From: Microthyrium microscopicum
Lineage: Eukaryota; Ascomycota; Dothideomycetes; Microthyriales; Microthyriaceae
Direction: 5' to 3'
Assembly (NCBI GenBank): GCA_010405405.1
Contig: MU004231.1
Location: 1,509,386-1,573,385 of the forward strand
Length of the DNA stretch: 64,000 bases
Shown here: positions 45,981-57,848 of the stretch, one piece after another
How positions within the stretch are numbered: the stretch's first letter is position 1
Layout of the letters: each line of letters opens with the position of its first letter
Position numbers and translations under genes: made by a program
Notes under the pieces: generated by a model
Seen by the model: only the letters and a program-made list of their open reading frames with translations
The model's database searches: none
What the model was told of the DNA's origin: nothing

Positions 45981-47673
45981 TGCAGCTCCCGCAAAGAACT
46001 TTTGATAAAATACAGAGACATATGCGAGAGCAAGAATCGTATGTATGGTAAAGAAGTGATGATGAGAAGAGGTTGGCTGGAGATAGAATTTAGTGCAAAC
46101 ACCAATTGTGGTGTAAAGCTCGGACATTAACTGCCTCATTTCATTACACATGCGCTCGTCGTATTTATTTTGCTCAGATTTTATTGAATGTGCTTTACTA
46201 TAATAGAAGAAGTTGACGCTTCTATGAACTTAAGCTTGTTTAATCATTCTCGGATGCGAACTGTACTCTGTGTGTCACACTGGATACAGAGTTGAGCCTG
46301 GAAAATTGATCTCGAGGTATCTCTGGACTCTGAAGGTTTGATGGCTGGAAGTAAATGCTTGGCTGAGGCTATTATATGCAAGCGGCGCCGAACGAGCTAT
46401 TGGGAAAATACACTTGGAGATACATCTTACTTAATGCTTTCAGAGACTGCTGCTCACTGCCAGACAGTTTGATGCAAACTTTAGTTAAACGAACAAGAGC
46501 TACGAGAACACTTTGACCATCAATTCGCTTGAACATATGAGTGATATGCGTAAATATACCACCAAACCGGCGCCGCCAGCTTGTGGAAAAGACGTGCAAT
46601 CACCAGTGATGAACAGCTTTTTACGTCTATAGGTTATCTAGAGTATTCGCTAGATTTACAGTTTTCAATCTGCCTACACTTCTTCGAGCCAGAGTCTACC
46701 GTCTGGATTCTTCTCCTGCGTTCTAGCTTGAGACATGTATTCGGATGATGGTGCTTTTGAAAGCCTTCTAAGGTGTCACTTCCGAAATTTGTTAAGCTCT
46801 ACCCGGAGCTCCGTGGATAAATTTGATGTCTCTGGATGGAAACGAGGTCTGATCAGAAGGAAGTCCATCGATCCAAGCTAGAATTGCGATATTAATGCCT
46901 TTAGACCGTACATTCGCTTACTGAAGGGGCCAGATTCTGTTAGTGACTTGTCAAAACGGCCGTGATAGGAGGACTGAATGTGAGGTTATCTTTGCCACCT
47001 TGAGATAGAAGATCAAAGTTTAGAATACCCAGGTAGCTTGAGTTTTATGCAGTGTCGATCATACAGAAACTGGTCTAGTTCTCCGTTTTCGAATAACTTC
47101 AAACGGTGATTATATCGACAATCCGCATACCATGCATATACTCCAGGCTTCGAGGCATCGCAAATGTACAGGTCTCTTATCAATGAGAACAATATGAAAG
47201 TCAGCATGATCTTCAGCGGCATCTGGAGCAGTCGGCTCCTTCAGTTGATCTTCCAGTTCTGGCGCTGCTGAAAGTGGGAGATATTCCAAGGCCGTCGCAA
47301 GTCCCGACATCTATTTTGTATATGATTTTATAAGTGGATGTCTAGAACACTGCTTTGCCGATCTTCCTTGCACTGTCTCTGTTGAGGAATGTCCTAGACC
47401 GTGTATGCTTCTCTACATGTGTAGGAAAGACTCGCTGTAATACATCACCTGGCCAGGAGCTTCCTGCTCCTTCGCATGATCATCACCTCGTCCATGCTGA
47501 CCACGATTTGATCCAAATGATATGCTTGTCCGCCTCCCACGGCTATCAATATAGGCTTCGAGGTTCGATTGAAGTGGCTTTGCAGGTAGTGTAAGCAAAA
47601 TGGCAGATGGTGTAAATCGATTCTCGAGAAGCATGAATTGCGCCATAGAAGACATTGACATGGATATTCATTG
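45981..47673. other. Gene-free stretch, left part
   Basis: No supported gene in about 1.7 kb. Minus-strand frames at 46372-46599 (75 codons), 47013-47222, 47110-47310 and 47413-47661 were inspected. Some could be exons of a short unrecognised gene, but no set of splice sites gave a convincing product. Confidence 0.4.
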
Positions 47674-47675
47674 TA

Positions 47676-47890
47676 CCTCTGCCTTGCATTCTCTCCTTTC
47701 AGGGCGCAAGATCACTTTTCTTTTTCTTTTGCTAAATTCTGCTACTCTGATTGGTTGCAGCGGTATATCACGTGATTCTGTCTCGCCAAGAGCTCGAAAG
47801 CCCTAATGCTTAACCAATGAGAGTGGTGCATTGAGTCAATTTCAATAAAAATATTCTTGCGCTTTGAAAGGACAGAATGCAAGGCAGAGG
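47676..47890. mobile_element. TA-target MITE with long foldback arms, 215 bp
   Basis: The ends are inverse complements over about 35 bp with three mismatches (both begin CCTCTGCCTTGCATTCT when read inward). Similarity continues for about 50 bp more (a CTCTGATTGG word on one side, CTCTCATTGG on the other), so the whole element can fold into a hairpin with a central loop. TA at 47674-47675 and 47891-47892 is the target duplication, as in Tc1/mariner-type MITEs. The TIR sequence is unrelated to the element at 4888. It is noncoding. The mismatches between arms suggest it is older than the other two MITEs. Confidence 0.85.
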
Positions 47891-47892
47891 TA

Positions 47893-49716
47893 CTATAACG
47901 ACTGGGCGAGAAATAAATTTGATTTAGCTTAGGTTGTCTCGACCTGCGCTCAACCTCATATCGTTGCAATCGTAAAAGGACGAATAGACGTACATGAAGA
48001 GGCTCTCTTCTTTGTCTCTTACTGCCCCACTTCATGCTGAAGGGGAAGGTTCAGCACAGACTTGCGAAGTCACAAAAAGAAAAAGAGTGGAAAGATCTGA
48101 CCCAGTTTCCTGGGTGGCAGTCTTAATTCTCGAGTCTCGACAGTTATATCGGTCTACACTCTACAGTGATGCTGGCGGTTGCCAACAATAAAGCAAAAGG
48201 GTCTTGCCATGTGTTCTTGCTGGATTGACTTGGAGAATCCAAGACCATGGATGAACGACTTCTGTGCAGTGTAGATCACTTGAAGTTTCAAAGCAGCTAT
48301 ACAGGCTTGACAGGTACTAGTTGGTATCTGTTGCTACCTTAGTAGTAGTAGTTGAGCTTACTTGCGAAGTTACGACTCTGTACTTGTATTGGACCCTTGA
48401 TTGACATGGAGATGCCCCGGACCCTGAAGGATCAAACCGTGAAACAATTCCCAGGCCACGTTTGCCTATCCACACCTTTGGTTTATTGAAGCTTGAGCAC
48501 TGTTCAGTCTGAGGTCTAATTTCCGGTCCGTGAGGCATTATTTCGCGTAGTCAGATCTTAGCTTCCCCACCCTTTGGAGTCTTGATCCTACAGAGTCACC
48601 GCCAGCCTCATAAATTGTGGTCGCGTGTCGCCATGTCCGACTCTCTCCGACCTCATCTCTACCTTGGCGTCTATACTCTATACCAATGACAATTGGTATT
48701 ACGCGCTCAAGATCTAAGATGAGATTGTTCCTCACTGCTGTACACTGCAGACTTGCCAGATTTCTTGAGATAGAAAAATCACATGGTTTGTATCCAAGGT
48801 GACTGGAGCTGTACACAGTTGAGCTGTCAGCAAGGAAGCAGGCATTGAGTTTTGTCCAATGTCCCTCGAAGGTTCTTTGACTAATTGGATTTACAACGAG
48901 ATATGCACACACGCGACAAGGCGGCCATCTCCAACCTCGCGGCTCCTTGCCAAGCCGATAAGCTCAACAGTCAACACTATGGGCAGGGACGACACTGGAC
49001 CCTTGATTGTCCTGTTAGCTGCCCTTACTACCGTACTTCCAGTTACAATGCTCAATGCTCCATGTCTATTGCCTACAGAGAGTGGATGCTCGCGGTAGTC
49101 CGGCAGTGATTCGCAGCCTTGCTCGTTTACAGCTTGATCCTTCCTGCCCGCTTTGTGTGCCCGCGGCCCGTATAAAAGCCACACGATGGAGTTTGACGAA
49201 GCTGATGAATGCAAGTGGTTCGCTGCTGTTGAATTGCTGTACATGTAGGTACAGGGCTGAAAGCTCATATCTCCAAAGCCTAAAGGTACTCTATTCACAA
49301 TTTCACACGGCCAGACCCTGCATACCGTGCGGTAAACCATAAACCAAGCATGTGCCAGCGTGGGGCGACGGCTGCTAGACCCAACCTAATTCCCTCCGAT
49401 GCATCTTGATTGGCCAATACGGAGGGAGTCGGACAGGCATTCAAACTACTCCATGCTGCACCTCCATATTCCTTATCTCTAACTTCTGTCAGAATCACTC
49501 TTGACCCTACAGCGACATTTTTCTACGGCGTCTGGGCCCATGCACAACTCCACACTCTTATCTTGTGCCTTTTGTTTGACCAACAGCTTTTGTTATATTC
49601 CTCACTCACCACACGCTTGCTGCTCAAAATGGGTTCTCGCCAACTAAAAGAAGAAAAACTGTTTGGCGAACGCCCACACTGGGCCGCCCACTTTGTCCCA
49701 AGACCAGTGAAAGTTT
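47893..49716. other. Gene-free stretch, right part
   Basis: About 1.8 kb without a supported gene. Overlapping frames on opposite strands at 48,538-49,340 are compositionally noncoding. The part near 49,600 probably belongs to the DUR3 promoter and leader; a short upstream frame (ATG 49,629 to stop 49,751) could be a uORF if it is transcribed. Confidence 0.4.
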
Positions 49717-49722
49717 TGATAA
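49717..49722 (+). promoter_or_regulatory. GATA-factor site (TGATAA)
   Basis: TGATAA matches HGATAR, the consensus bound by AreA/Gln3-type nitrogen GATA factors, and lies 153 bp before the DUR3 ATG. Urea permease genes are known nitrogen-repression targets. Function is inferred from the match and its context. Confidence 0.5.
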
Positions 49723-49748
49723 CAAAAGATCTAGATCAGATGCATGTA

Positions 49749-49755
49749 TGATAAG
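49749..49755 (+). promoter_or_regulatory. GATA-factor site (TGATAAG)
   Basis: A second HGATAR match in the same orientation, 32 bp after the first and 121 bp before the DUR3 ATG. Paired close GATA sites are typical of strong AreA-controlled promoters. Confidence 0.55.
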
Positions 49756-49869
49756 CCACCGACTTCGCTAGAGAAGATATATCAAGGGTAGCCTCGTCCA
49801 TCTTTGGCTCTGTACGTTTGCTGTTCCGAGCATCGACAGGATTCAAATCATCCTCGCACATAGTTCAAT

Positions 49870-52068
49870 ATGGTGCAACCTGCATTGACCCAAGGCTTTG
49901 GGTATGGCATTATCCTTGGTTTAGGAGCTGCCTTTGGTGAGCTTTTCGAGTTGAAGTATATGATATTGTTGCTAACCATGGAAACCAGCTCTTGGTATGA
50001 TCTTTACCACATGGGCTCTTAAGAGATACAATGGTGAGCTTCAAACTTCTGAAGCTTTCTCCACTGCCGGTCGAACTGTCAAGTCCGGTCTTGTCGCCGC
50101 AGCCGTTGTTTCCAGTTGGACCTGGGCTGCTACTCTTCTACAATCTTCTGGTGTCGCGTACCGTTATGGTGTGAGCGGTCCTTTCTGGTATGCCTCTGGA
50201 GCTACAGTTCAAGTAAGTTGATTCCGTTTGACCAGTTAACGAAGCATATACCAACGGTTTTGTAGATTCTGCTATTTGCAACAATTGCAATTGAGCTCAA
50301 GCGCCGTGCACCCAACGCCCATACCTTTTTGGAAGTCATCAAAGCTCGTTATGGAGTCTTCACACACGCAGTATTCTTGACCTTTGGCCTTATGACCAAC
50401 ATTCTTGTCACTGCCATGTTGTTGTGCGGCGGTTCTGCTGTCGCAAGTGATTTGTCTGGCGTTCCAACAGCCGCAGCATGTTTCCTTCTACCAATTGGTG
50501 TCGTTTTGTACACCATGTTTGGTGGTATCAAGGCAACATTCTTGACTGATTACGTGCACACACTCATCATCTTCGCCATCATCTTGACCTTCGCTTTCAG
50601 CGCTTATGCTGTCAACTCAACCATTGGATCTCCTGGCAAGGTTTACGATTTGCTTGTCAAGGCCGCTGCTCAGCACCCCGTTGAGGGAAATGCTGGTGGT
50701 AGCTACTTGACCATGCAGAGCAGAGAAGGCGCAATCTTTTTCGTCATCAACATTGTAGGAAACTTCGGAACCGTCTTCCTAGGTAAGCTTGCACATATAG
50801 TTTCTAAAAGGTTTACCTAATAATCTTCAGATAACGGATACTACAACAAGGCCATTGCAGCTAGCCCTGTTGATGCGCTCCCAGGGTATATCATGGGAGG
50901 CCTTGCTTGGTTCGCTATCCCCTGGCTGTGCGCCACCACCATGGGTCTTGCGGCTCTTGCGTTGGAGTTGACTCCAGTCTTCCCAGGCTATCCAAACCGT
51001 ATGTCCGACGCCGATGTCTCTGCTGGTCTCGTCTTGCCAAATGCTGCTGTGGCTCTACTTGGTAAAGGCGGCGCTGGTGCATCTTTCTTGCTTGTCTTCA
51101 TGGCTGTTACATCAGCCATGTCTGCAGAGTTGATCGCCGTGTCCTCCATCGTAACATACGATATCTACCAGACCTACATCAACCCTGCAGCATCAGGACG
51201 CTTCCTTATCCGCATGTCCCATGTGTCTTGCATTATCTATTCTATCATTATGGCGGCCTTCTCCACCGGATTGTACTATGCTGGTATCAGCATGGGATAC
51301 ATCTACGTTATGATGGGTGTCATAATCTCCAGCGCTGTCTTGCCAGCCACCCTAACTCTTATGTGGAAGGATATGAACTGGATTGCTGCTGCTTTCTCCC
51401 CAATTCTTGGGTTGATTGTAGCTCTCATCGCCTGGTTGGTTACCGCCAAGACCAACTGCGGTACTCTCGACGTTGCGTGCACTGGATCCAACTACCCCAT
51501 GTTGGCGGGTAATGTTGCCGCACTCCTCTCACCAATGGTCTTTGTGCCAGTCCTCACCTTTGCTTTCGGCAAGCAAAACTATGACTGGGTCAGCATGAAA
51601 GAGATCCGAAAGGGCGATGATCATGACCTCGCCGCCAAGGCTGGCATGGACCTCGAGAACCTTCCAGGCGAGCGCCGTCAATCTGTCATTGAAGCTGAAG
51701 CCGAGAACACTAAGCTCAACAAGGCCTTCAAGATTGCTGCCTCCATGACTGTTGTTATGACATTGGCTCTCTTGATTCTGTGGCCCATGCCAATGTACGG
51801 CTCCGGCTACATCTTCTCCAAGAAGTTCTTCACTGGTTGGGTTGCAGTTGGAATCTTATGGCTCTTCTGCTCCTCCTTTGCGGTCGGTATCTTTCCCGTT
51901 TTCCAGGGCCGCAAGACCATCGCTCGCACCTTCAAGTACATGTTCTTGGATGCTACGGGCAAGTGGAAGCCACCAGTTCATGGTGAGCCTGTCATGGTTG
52001 AAGGCCATTCTGAGGGCCCAAGTACTCCAATCACCAAGGAGGCTGATGAGAAGATCGCGGCTGCTTAG
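49870..52068 (+). CDS. DUR3: Urea/proton symporter (sodium:solute symporter family)
   Basis: Four exons: 49870-49936, 49989-50212, 50266-50782 and 50831-52068. Introns are 52, 53 and 48 nt, and the product is 681 residues. It is a polytopic plasma-membrane protein of the SSS family that imports urea with protons. Visible family marks include [20 protein letters not shown], the [20 protein letters not shown] segment after the first helix, [32 protein letters not shown] and [13 protein letters not shown] with [14 protein letters not shown]. The C-terminal loop (residues about 565-605) is charged, and the tail is cytosolic. Two GATA sites upstream fit nitrogen control. Fungi often have several DUR3 paralogues with differing substrates (urea, polyamines), so the exact substrate is not certain. 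Confidence 0.94.
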
Positions 52069-52873
52069 TTCTTGACTCCAGTGAAAGCGAGTCTTGACTG
52101 ACATCCTTCTAATTTGCTTCGATTTGACGTTTTCCCTCGTATAAGATACCAATTCAGAATGTTTACGCGTTTTTTGTCGCTGCTGTGATCCCATGAATTC
52201 CATTGATCAAGAGGGCCACAAATTGTCCAAAGATACACCAAAATACAAAAAGCGATTCGTAGAATATATATTATATTCTACCCGGGAAGTACCTGGTAGC
52301 ATGGCCGGATTAGGCAAAACCTGATTTTTCCTTATTGGGCATAGTCATGGAGCCAAAACCTTGCAGTTCTTCCTTTCGCGCAAGGTTTCGCATGATATGG
52401 CGAACTACTCTATCGAAGAAAATAGGACGTCGACGAAAGATTTCTTGGAAGTCACATATCGGTGGAAGCTTTGAGACAATGAATTTAATGTTGAAAGTTT
52501 ATATAACTCTAGAGCCTCATTGCCAAGCCAATACTAATCATTTTCATTCCCCAGCCATCGAAAACAATGATTTGGATGCTTACTGAGCATTTGACATCGT
52601 GACTGCACCCCTGTTGTCTCATCACACCCATGAATATTACTGAACTAGGACGGCGATATCTCAATGGCGCATATGCCAAGAGCCAGCAAGATTCATGGGT
52701 TAGAATTCCAGCGCACTGAGATGCTTATGAATTGTGACAGGTCCCGTTGTGTTGTGATTTAAGTCTTGTACTATTCCCTTGATCTTTGCTCTTGCACTTC
52801 TTTTGTTATTTTGGGGGTGTTTTCATCGACACGCTTTTCATACACCGATTGGTAACGTTTTGATCAAGTAACC
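52069..52873. other. Intergenic, 0.8 kb
   Basis: This holds the DUR3 3' region and the promoter of the MFS gene. The frame at 52335-52586 has no support. Confidence 0.4.
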
Positions 52874-54828
52874 ATGGATCTTTTGAGAGAGTCGGCCGTC
52901 GGGCAAATTCTTCGCTATATCACCAAAAATCGCATTCTCTTGTATCCCGAGGAAAAAGATGATTTCAGTTGGCCACCGTTGGTACATCAAACCAACTCCG
53001 CCATTTTGCTACCGCTGATTATTCTAGGACGCTGTCTTGGCCTCTGAGAAGAAGCTCCAGGCAATTCAAGAAGATGAGATAACACCAGCGACCGAAAAGA
53101 CGGAGCGCCAGATCCCAGAAGACGAAGAATCTGCATCAGAATCAGACGAGCCACGCTTGGAGTCAATCATTACAGCACCAGATCGCGAAGAATACCCGGG
53201 TTCACATGTCGTCACTACAAGAACCGCGACTAGAGCTTATACTCGAGAAAGATTTGAAGTAGAACAGCAGCTGGCGGCAGATAAAACCAAAAGCATTACA
53301 ATTGCTCCGACCAAGACCTCGGATGGAACAATTCTGGTAGATTGGTATACGACTGATGACCCAGCCAATCCACAGAACTGGAAGACGACCAAAAAGTCTC
53401 TTGTTTTAGTACAACTTTGTGCATACTCCTTGGCCATATATGGCTCATCCAGTATGTACGTGCCAGGTGAAGGTGGAGTTATGGCAGAATTTCATGTTGG
53501 CGATACCCCAGCCGCATTAGGCCTTGCGATATTTGTTGTTGGCTACGGCATTGGTCCTCTTCTTTTCGCTCCTTTGAGTGAAATTGCTTCAATAGGCAGG
53601 AACTGGGTCTACGTACCGACGTTTTGCTTGTTTGTTATTCTGTCGTTTCCGACTGCCGTTGTCAAGAACTATGCTGGACTTTTGGTTCTCAGATTTCTAA
53701 CTGGATTTTTCGGGAGTCCTTGTCTTGCTAATGGAGGAGCTTCCGTTGGAGATATGGTGAGACCTAAATACCCAAGTCATTCCGATGCTTGTGCTAATCT
53801 CATCTCTAGTATTCTCTCCTGGAGCTTCCAATTTATCTATCTGCCTGGACCGTTGCTTGCTTCTGGGGCCCTGCAATAGGACCTCTGATTTCTGGCTTTG
53901 CTATCCAAGCAAAAGGTTGGAGATGGGGCCTCTGGGAAATCGTCTGGCTGAGTGGACCAATTCTCATCGTATTCCTCTTTTTCTACCCAGAAACATCTGC
54001 AGACAACATTCTCCGACGTCGAGCCCAGAGATTGCGTAAACGAACTGGAGTTGCCAACATAAAGTCCAAGAGCGAACTCGAACAAGCAAACCTAAAACCA
54101 TCTGCGATCTTGGTGGAGGCTCTTGTCAAACCACTAGAGATTATGATCAAAGATCCTGCGGTCGCTTTCACAAACGTATATGTAAGGGTGGCTACTGAAC
54201 CGTTCGTGATTCTAGCTGACTATTGTAGACTTCGCTTGTCTACGGCATCTATTATTCCTTCTTCGAAGTATTTCCTCTGGTGTATCCACCAATGTATGGG
54301 TTCAACATTGGAGAAGTCGGCCTATGCTTCCTCACCATAGGAATTGGCTGTGTCATTGGAGTGTCTTGCTTCCTGACTTATCAGATTTATTACCTCATTC
54401 CGGATATCAAAAAGAATGGCCTAAGAGCTCCTGAACATCGTTTGGTGCCAGCACTTCTGGGCGTAATTCTCCTCCCAGTTGGGTACTTCCTGTTCGGTTG
54501 GACAGCTCGGCCCGCGGTCCATTGGATTGTCAGTCTCATCGGAGTCATTATTCTGGTCGCTGCCAACTTCTTCATTTTCCAATGCGTCTTTGTCTACCTG
54601 CCGCTATCTTATCCGAGGTACGCCGCGTCACTATTCGCGGCTAATGACCTCTGTCGATCCATGTTTGCGGCTGCTTGCGTTCTGTTTTCCAGACCAATGT
54701 TCATCAGCCTCGGAATCGGCGGAGGTGTTTCCTTGCTGGCCGGATTATCAGTCCTTGGAGTGTTTGGCATGTTCTTTCTCTGGAGATATGGTGCTAAGCT
54801 TAGATCAAAGAGCAAGTTTGCTGGATAA
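52874..54828 (+). CDS. MFS transporter, DHA1 drug/polyamine type
   Basis: Four exons: 52874-52981, 53028-53756, 53810-54181 and 54229-54828. Introns are 46, 53 and 47 nt, and the product is 602 residues. The short first exon (MDLLRESAVGQILRYITKNR and a PEEK segment) and the acidic, charged N-terminal 130 residues are typical of this subfamily. Twelve membrane segments follow, split by a central loop with the PETSADNILRRRAQRLRK motif (restored in exon 3). Motif VGYGIGPLLFAPLSE lies in the second segment region, and FFGSPCLANGGASVGDMYS spans the second intron. DHA1 members expel drugs or polyamines by proton antiport at the plasma membrane. The substrate cannot be told. It lies on the same strand as DUR3, 800 bp downstream. 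Confidence 0.92.
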
Positions 54829-54954
54829 TACGGACAAAAGCGGACTTTGACGTAGGCTATTGCTATTATGGAAGCAATGTTCTTATTGCTTTGGAGGTGG
54901 GAGGATTTACGGGTTGGACGAGGGAATTTGCGCAATTCTAAGATATCAATACAT

Positions 54955-56006
54955 CTACATGCCCATTGTGGGTCTCAAATGTCTCCACCAATCTCTCATC
55001 ATCTAGAACACATTAGATTGACCAACTCTCAAATTCCATCATATCACTTACCCAAGCATCAAATTCCGTGATGAACATGGCACTTCCAGCCATCATGATG
55101 AAGTTGGTCTGTCCAGGGGGCTTCCAGTCGTAGTAATCGTCCAAGCCAAAAGTGTGTCCCTAACTCAAATGAGTAAAAATCCATATGTATGGCTGACTGA
55201 TCATACCATTTCGTGCAAAAAGATGTGCAAATCTTTTGTAGTCTTCATTTGTGAAAGGAACATTTCGCTTCCAATTCTCTGACCCCAATCGCCGCCCTAC
55301 AAAAGATTAGCACAGTCACAATTTGCATAGAGGCAATACTCACGGCACCGCCTTTCATTCCATCGGTAAGCCAGAGACTCATGTCATAATGCTTGTCGGC
55401 TCCACCAGGGCACTGCGAGTAGACACCGTTCTGATGAAAGAAACGACCACACTGCTCACTACATTGAGGAATACCATCACGATCCTTGGTGTTGTAGAAT
55501 GTGAATCCCTCAGACGCATTATATCCTGGAAGCAAGTTTTGCGAGCGTGCTGCCCAGCCAGTGACTGTTACAGGAACATTCGTATAAGGCCAGCCATCGA
55601 AGCCTACCAGAATATCCATCCACTTCTTGACCTGGACTTTGAGGACTTTGTCAATGGTGGCACGAATCTCTGGCGTGGCTGTAGTTTTGGAGTCCCATCG
55701 AACACAGAAGTTGATCTTGCCCTTATTGGCGACGACTTGCTTGTAACCGTAGTTGGGGAACTTGAGAGGATCTGGTCGCGGGCTATACTTCTTCATTTGG
55801 TTGGCCCATACTGCGTTTAGTGCTTGTACGAGATTTGCAGGTGGATTCCACTTGGTTTCTTTCAGTGATGGTGCTGAGTCCGCGCGGACTGGAGCTGCTG
55901 CTGCGGCGGCAATGGCATCGATGTCGGCCTGGACTGGAGATGCACTCGACAGCCCATTGAAGCAGAGAAGCAGTGATGCTAGAATCTGGAGCTTTAGTGA
56001 AGCCAT
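54955..56006 (-). CDS. Secreted metzincin-like zinc protease
   Basis: Four exons: 55344-56006, 55207-55296, 55052-55159 and 54955-55002. Introns are 47, 47 and 49 nt, and the product is 302 residues. A signal peptide (MASLKLQILASLLLCFNGLS, cleavage near residue 22) and an Ala-rich short propeptide precede the folded part. The zinc site HEMGHTFGLDD is split by the second intron between Met and Gly; it reads HExxHxxGxxD with ligands His249, His253 and probably Asp259 and base Glu250. A downstream IMMAGS matches a Met-turn. Cysteines in CSEQCGRFF and QCPGG probably pair. The HExxHxxGxxD pattern is known from snapalysin-type metzincins; fungal relatives are annotated as hypothetical secreted proteins. 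Proteolytic activity is inferred. The convergent MFS gene ends 126 bp away. Confidence 0.85.
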
Positions 56007-56611
56007 TTTCGAGGCAGCTTAGGGAACAGCGAAGACTCGAAAAGGTCGACAAGTTACCTCAGAGCCATTCTGTTCATAGGTACCGATTGAGATAGCTACT
56101 AATCTGTTTTCTGGGGTAGCTGGCAGAACCGTAATTTGCAGAGATGGCCTGTTCCACGTAAATGCTAGATGTTATTGGGGTCTGGTGAAGAGATAAATAC
56201 CATTGGTGCGATGTACTATATAAAGCCTGGCTGATTGGTTCCCGGCTCGCATGTCTGTACCGATAGGGTTGAGAGACTCTATATTCACTGGAAGCGATCT
56301 TCTGAAGTATTTAGTCCGGACGGAAAGCCACTAACGTAGACGCAGCATAGCCTCTCAGGGCTCGGAAAATCATTGACGATAGGTAGTATGAGAGTTGTGA
56401 GTTGCTACGGTTGGACGGATGCTTCCCATCATACGCTACCAGTGCTTCTTTGAGATCCAAAGCCAGTGAACCATTTAAACAATCCTCAATATTTAAAATA
56501 GTCTAGCATTTGATTGCTCGAGCTTGAATGATTTGGATATGAATCTGCGATCTGCTGCGTAAATTGATGCAACAGTCCGACTAACTCACGGCCTACAACC
56601 GGCCCAGATGA
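56007..56611. other. Promoter region of the protease gene
   Basis: About 600 bp. A TATATA-containing stretch at about 56,217-56,224 lies some 210 bp before the protease start. No gene is seen. Confidence 0.35.
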
Positions 56612-57415
56612 TCAGACTATGAAGACCATATCATCGCTCTGGGCCTCAACCTGCGTTAAGTCAGTCCATCTGGCTAGAATCAAGTGCTGAGATTGATCTC
56701 GCCATACTAGGTGAGATCCTGTGCATACTTTCTGCCGTCCCCAGTGTCTCCGTCCTTTCACGTATCTTAGCCCATCATATATCCCTTCAGAAATTCCAAA
56801 CAGCAAGACAAAAGCGGCTATAATCAGCGGGCCAACCCAATACGGCCCAAAACCACCCACGAAAAGCGACCAACTAACAAGAATAGCCCACTTGGCAGCC
56901 ACCATCAGCGGCTGAATCCATAATAGGGGGTGTTCGAATATTAGCTGCGAAGCGACATGTGTCATCCCGACCGACCAGGCGATACACGGTATCAGCACCA
57001 GATATTTCTTCTTTTTGATATAGTCGGAATGGTTAAGATATTCGAGATAGTGGTGATTGATGAATTGTATTCGATGACAAGTGGTTTGAACCCGTTGTAT
57101 CAGATATTGGCCTTCTGTGACAGGTCTTTGCTGATGGATGTCGGCTGGTTGAGCTGTCAGAAGTGTTGCGTCGAAGGTCGACTGATATGGATCGTGGCGA
57201 ATGTTGTGGGTAGAGCTTGATGTCGATGATTTATTCGAGCTAGAGAAGGATTCGTCGAAAACTTCAGGTACCTCTTTCCTAGCCCATGTCGCAGTCGGTT
57301 GCGGTACTCGATACAGGAACGGAGAAGACGAGAAGGTGGCCATGGGAAGGACAGAGGGAGGAGAAGGTATCGTGCATTGATTGCGCTGGGGCTTGGAGGT
57401 CATCGTGAAAACCAT
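56612..57415 (-). CDS. Unknown protein with three membrane segments
   Basis: Continuous frame of 267 residues from ATG 57415. The N-terminal 140 residues are Ser/Thr/Pro/Gln-rich and probably disordered. Hydrophobic segments follow at roughly 145-167, 175-197 and 200-220, then a basic tail (RYVKGRRHWGRQK). The last part contains a perfect candidate intron of 78 nt (56651-56728: GTATGC donor, CTGAC branch, CAG end), which is a multiple of three and stop-free. The protein is therefore 267 residues if the intron is kept and 241 if removed. No family was recognised. Confidence 0.6.
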   Translation of the reverse strand: MVFTMTSKPQRNQCTIPSPPSVLPMATFSSSPFLYRVPQPTATWARKEVPEVFDESFSSSNKSSTSSSTHNIRHDPYQSTFDATLLTAQPADIHQQRPVTEGQYLIQRVQTTCHRIQFINHHYLEYLNHSDYIKKKKYLVLIPCIAWSVGMTHVASQLIFEHPLLWIQPLMVAAKWAILVSWSLFVGGFGPYWVGPLIIAAFVLLFGISEGIYDGLRYVKGRRHWGRQKVCTGSHLVWRDQSQHLILARWTDLTQVEAQSDDMVFIV

Positions 57416-57848
57416 TCGTGAACTTGTCAGTCTATGCTATTGAAGTTGTAAGGTAAGATGGAGAAAATCCCAACACGTCCAAGGGATGGCTGAGGTTGTC
57501 GTGGTCAATTTCTGCGAATCGATTCCCATGACACTTGATATCATTCAACCTCCGGTGAGAAAATATGGACTAGATGTCGACTAAGGTTCCAGGTAAAAAT
57601 ATAAAATCTCCGGTACGGATAGCTAAATAATCGTCGACCGTACCAAAGCAAAGTATTAAATGCAGCTGAAAAGGCATATCGAAAGTGGAAGATTCAGAAA
57701 GTCTTCTAGACTGCGGTACGCTAGCTGCGCCAGTGGAAATGACAAACACACAATCTAGTACAGTCTGTAATGCGATATGTGATGTCAAGTCTGAGATAGA
57801 CATATGCGATTAGGTATTTAAATTAGAGAAGCAGGCAGGCGTCAAAAC
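57416..57848. other. Intergenic, 0.43 kb
   Basis: Spacer between two minus-strand genes. A frame at 57570-57803 lacks support. Confidence 0.4.

Noticed and set aside
46372-46599. 75-codon minus frame ending YLQVYFPNSSFGAACI
   Set aside because: Looks faintly protein-like, but it begins without an ATG and no partner exons with a matching frame were found.
47013-47661. Three minus-strand frames that might be exons of one small gene
   Set aside because: Candidate splice sites (for example CAG|GTGATG near 47,449) can be drawn, but the joined products are short, not recognisable and not unique.
48538-49340. Minus frames of 124 and 149 codons before DUR3
   Set aside because: They overlap plus-strand frames of similar length, and composition is that of noncoding DNA.
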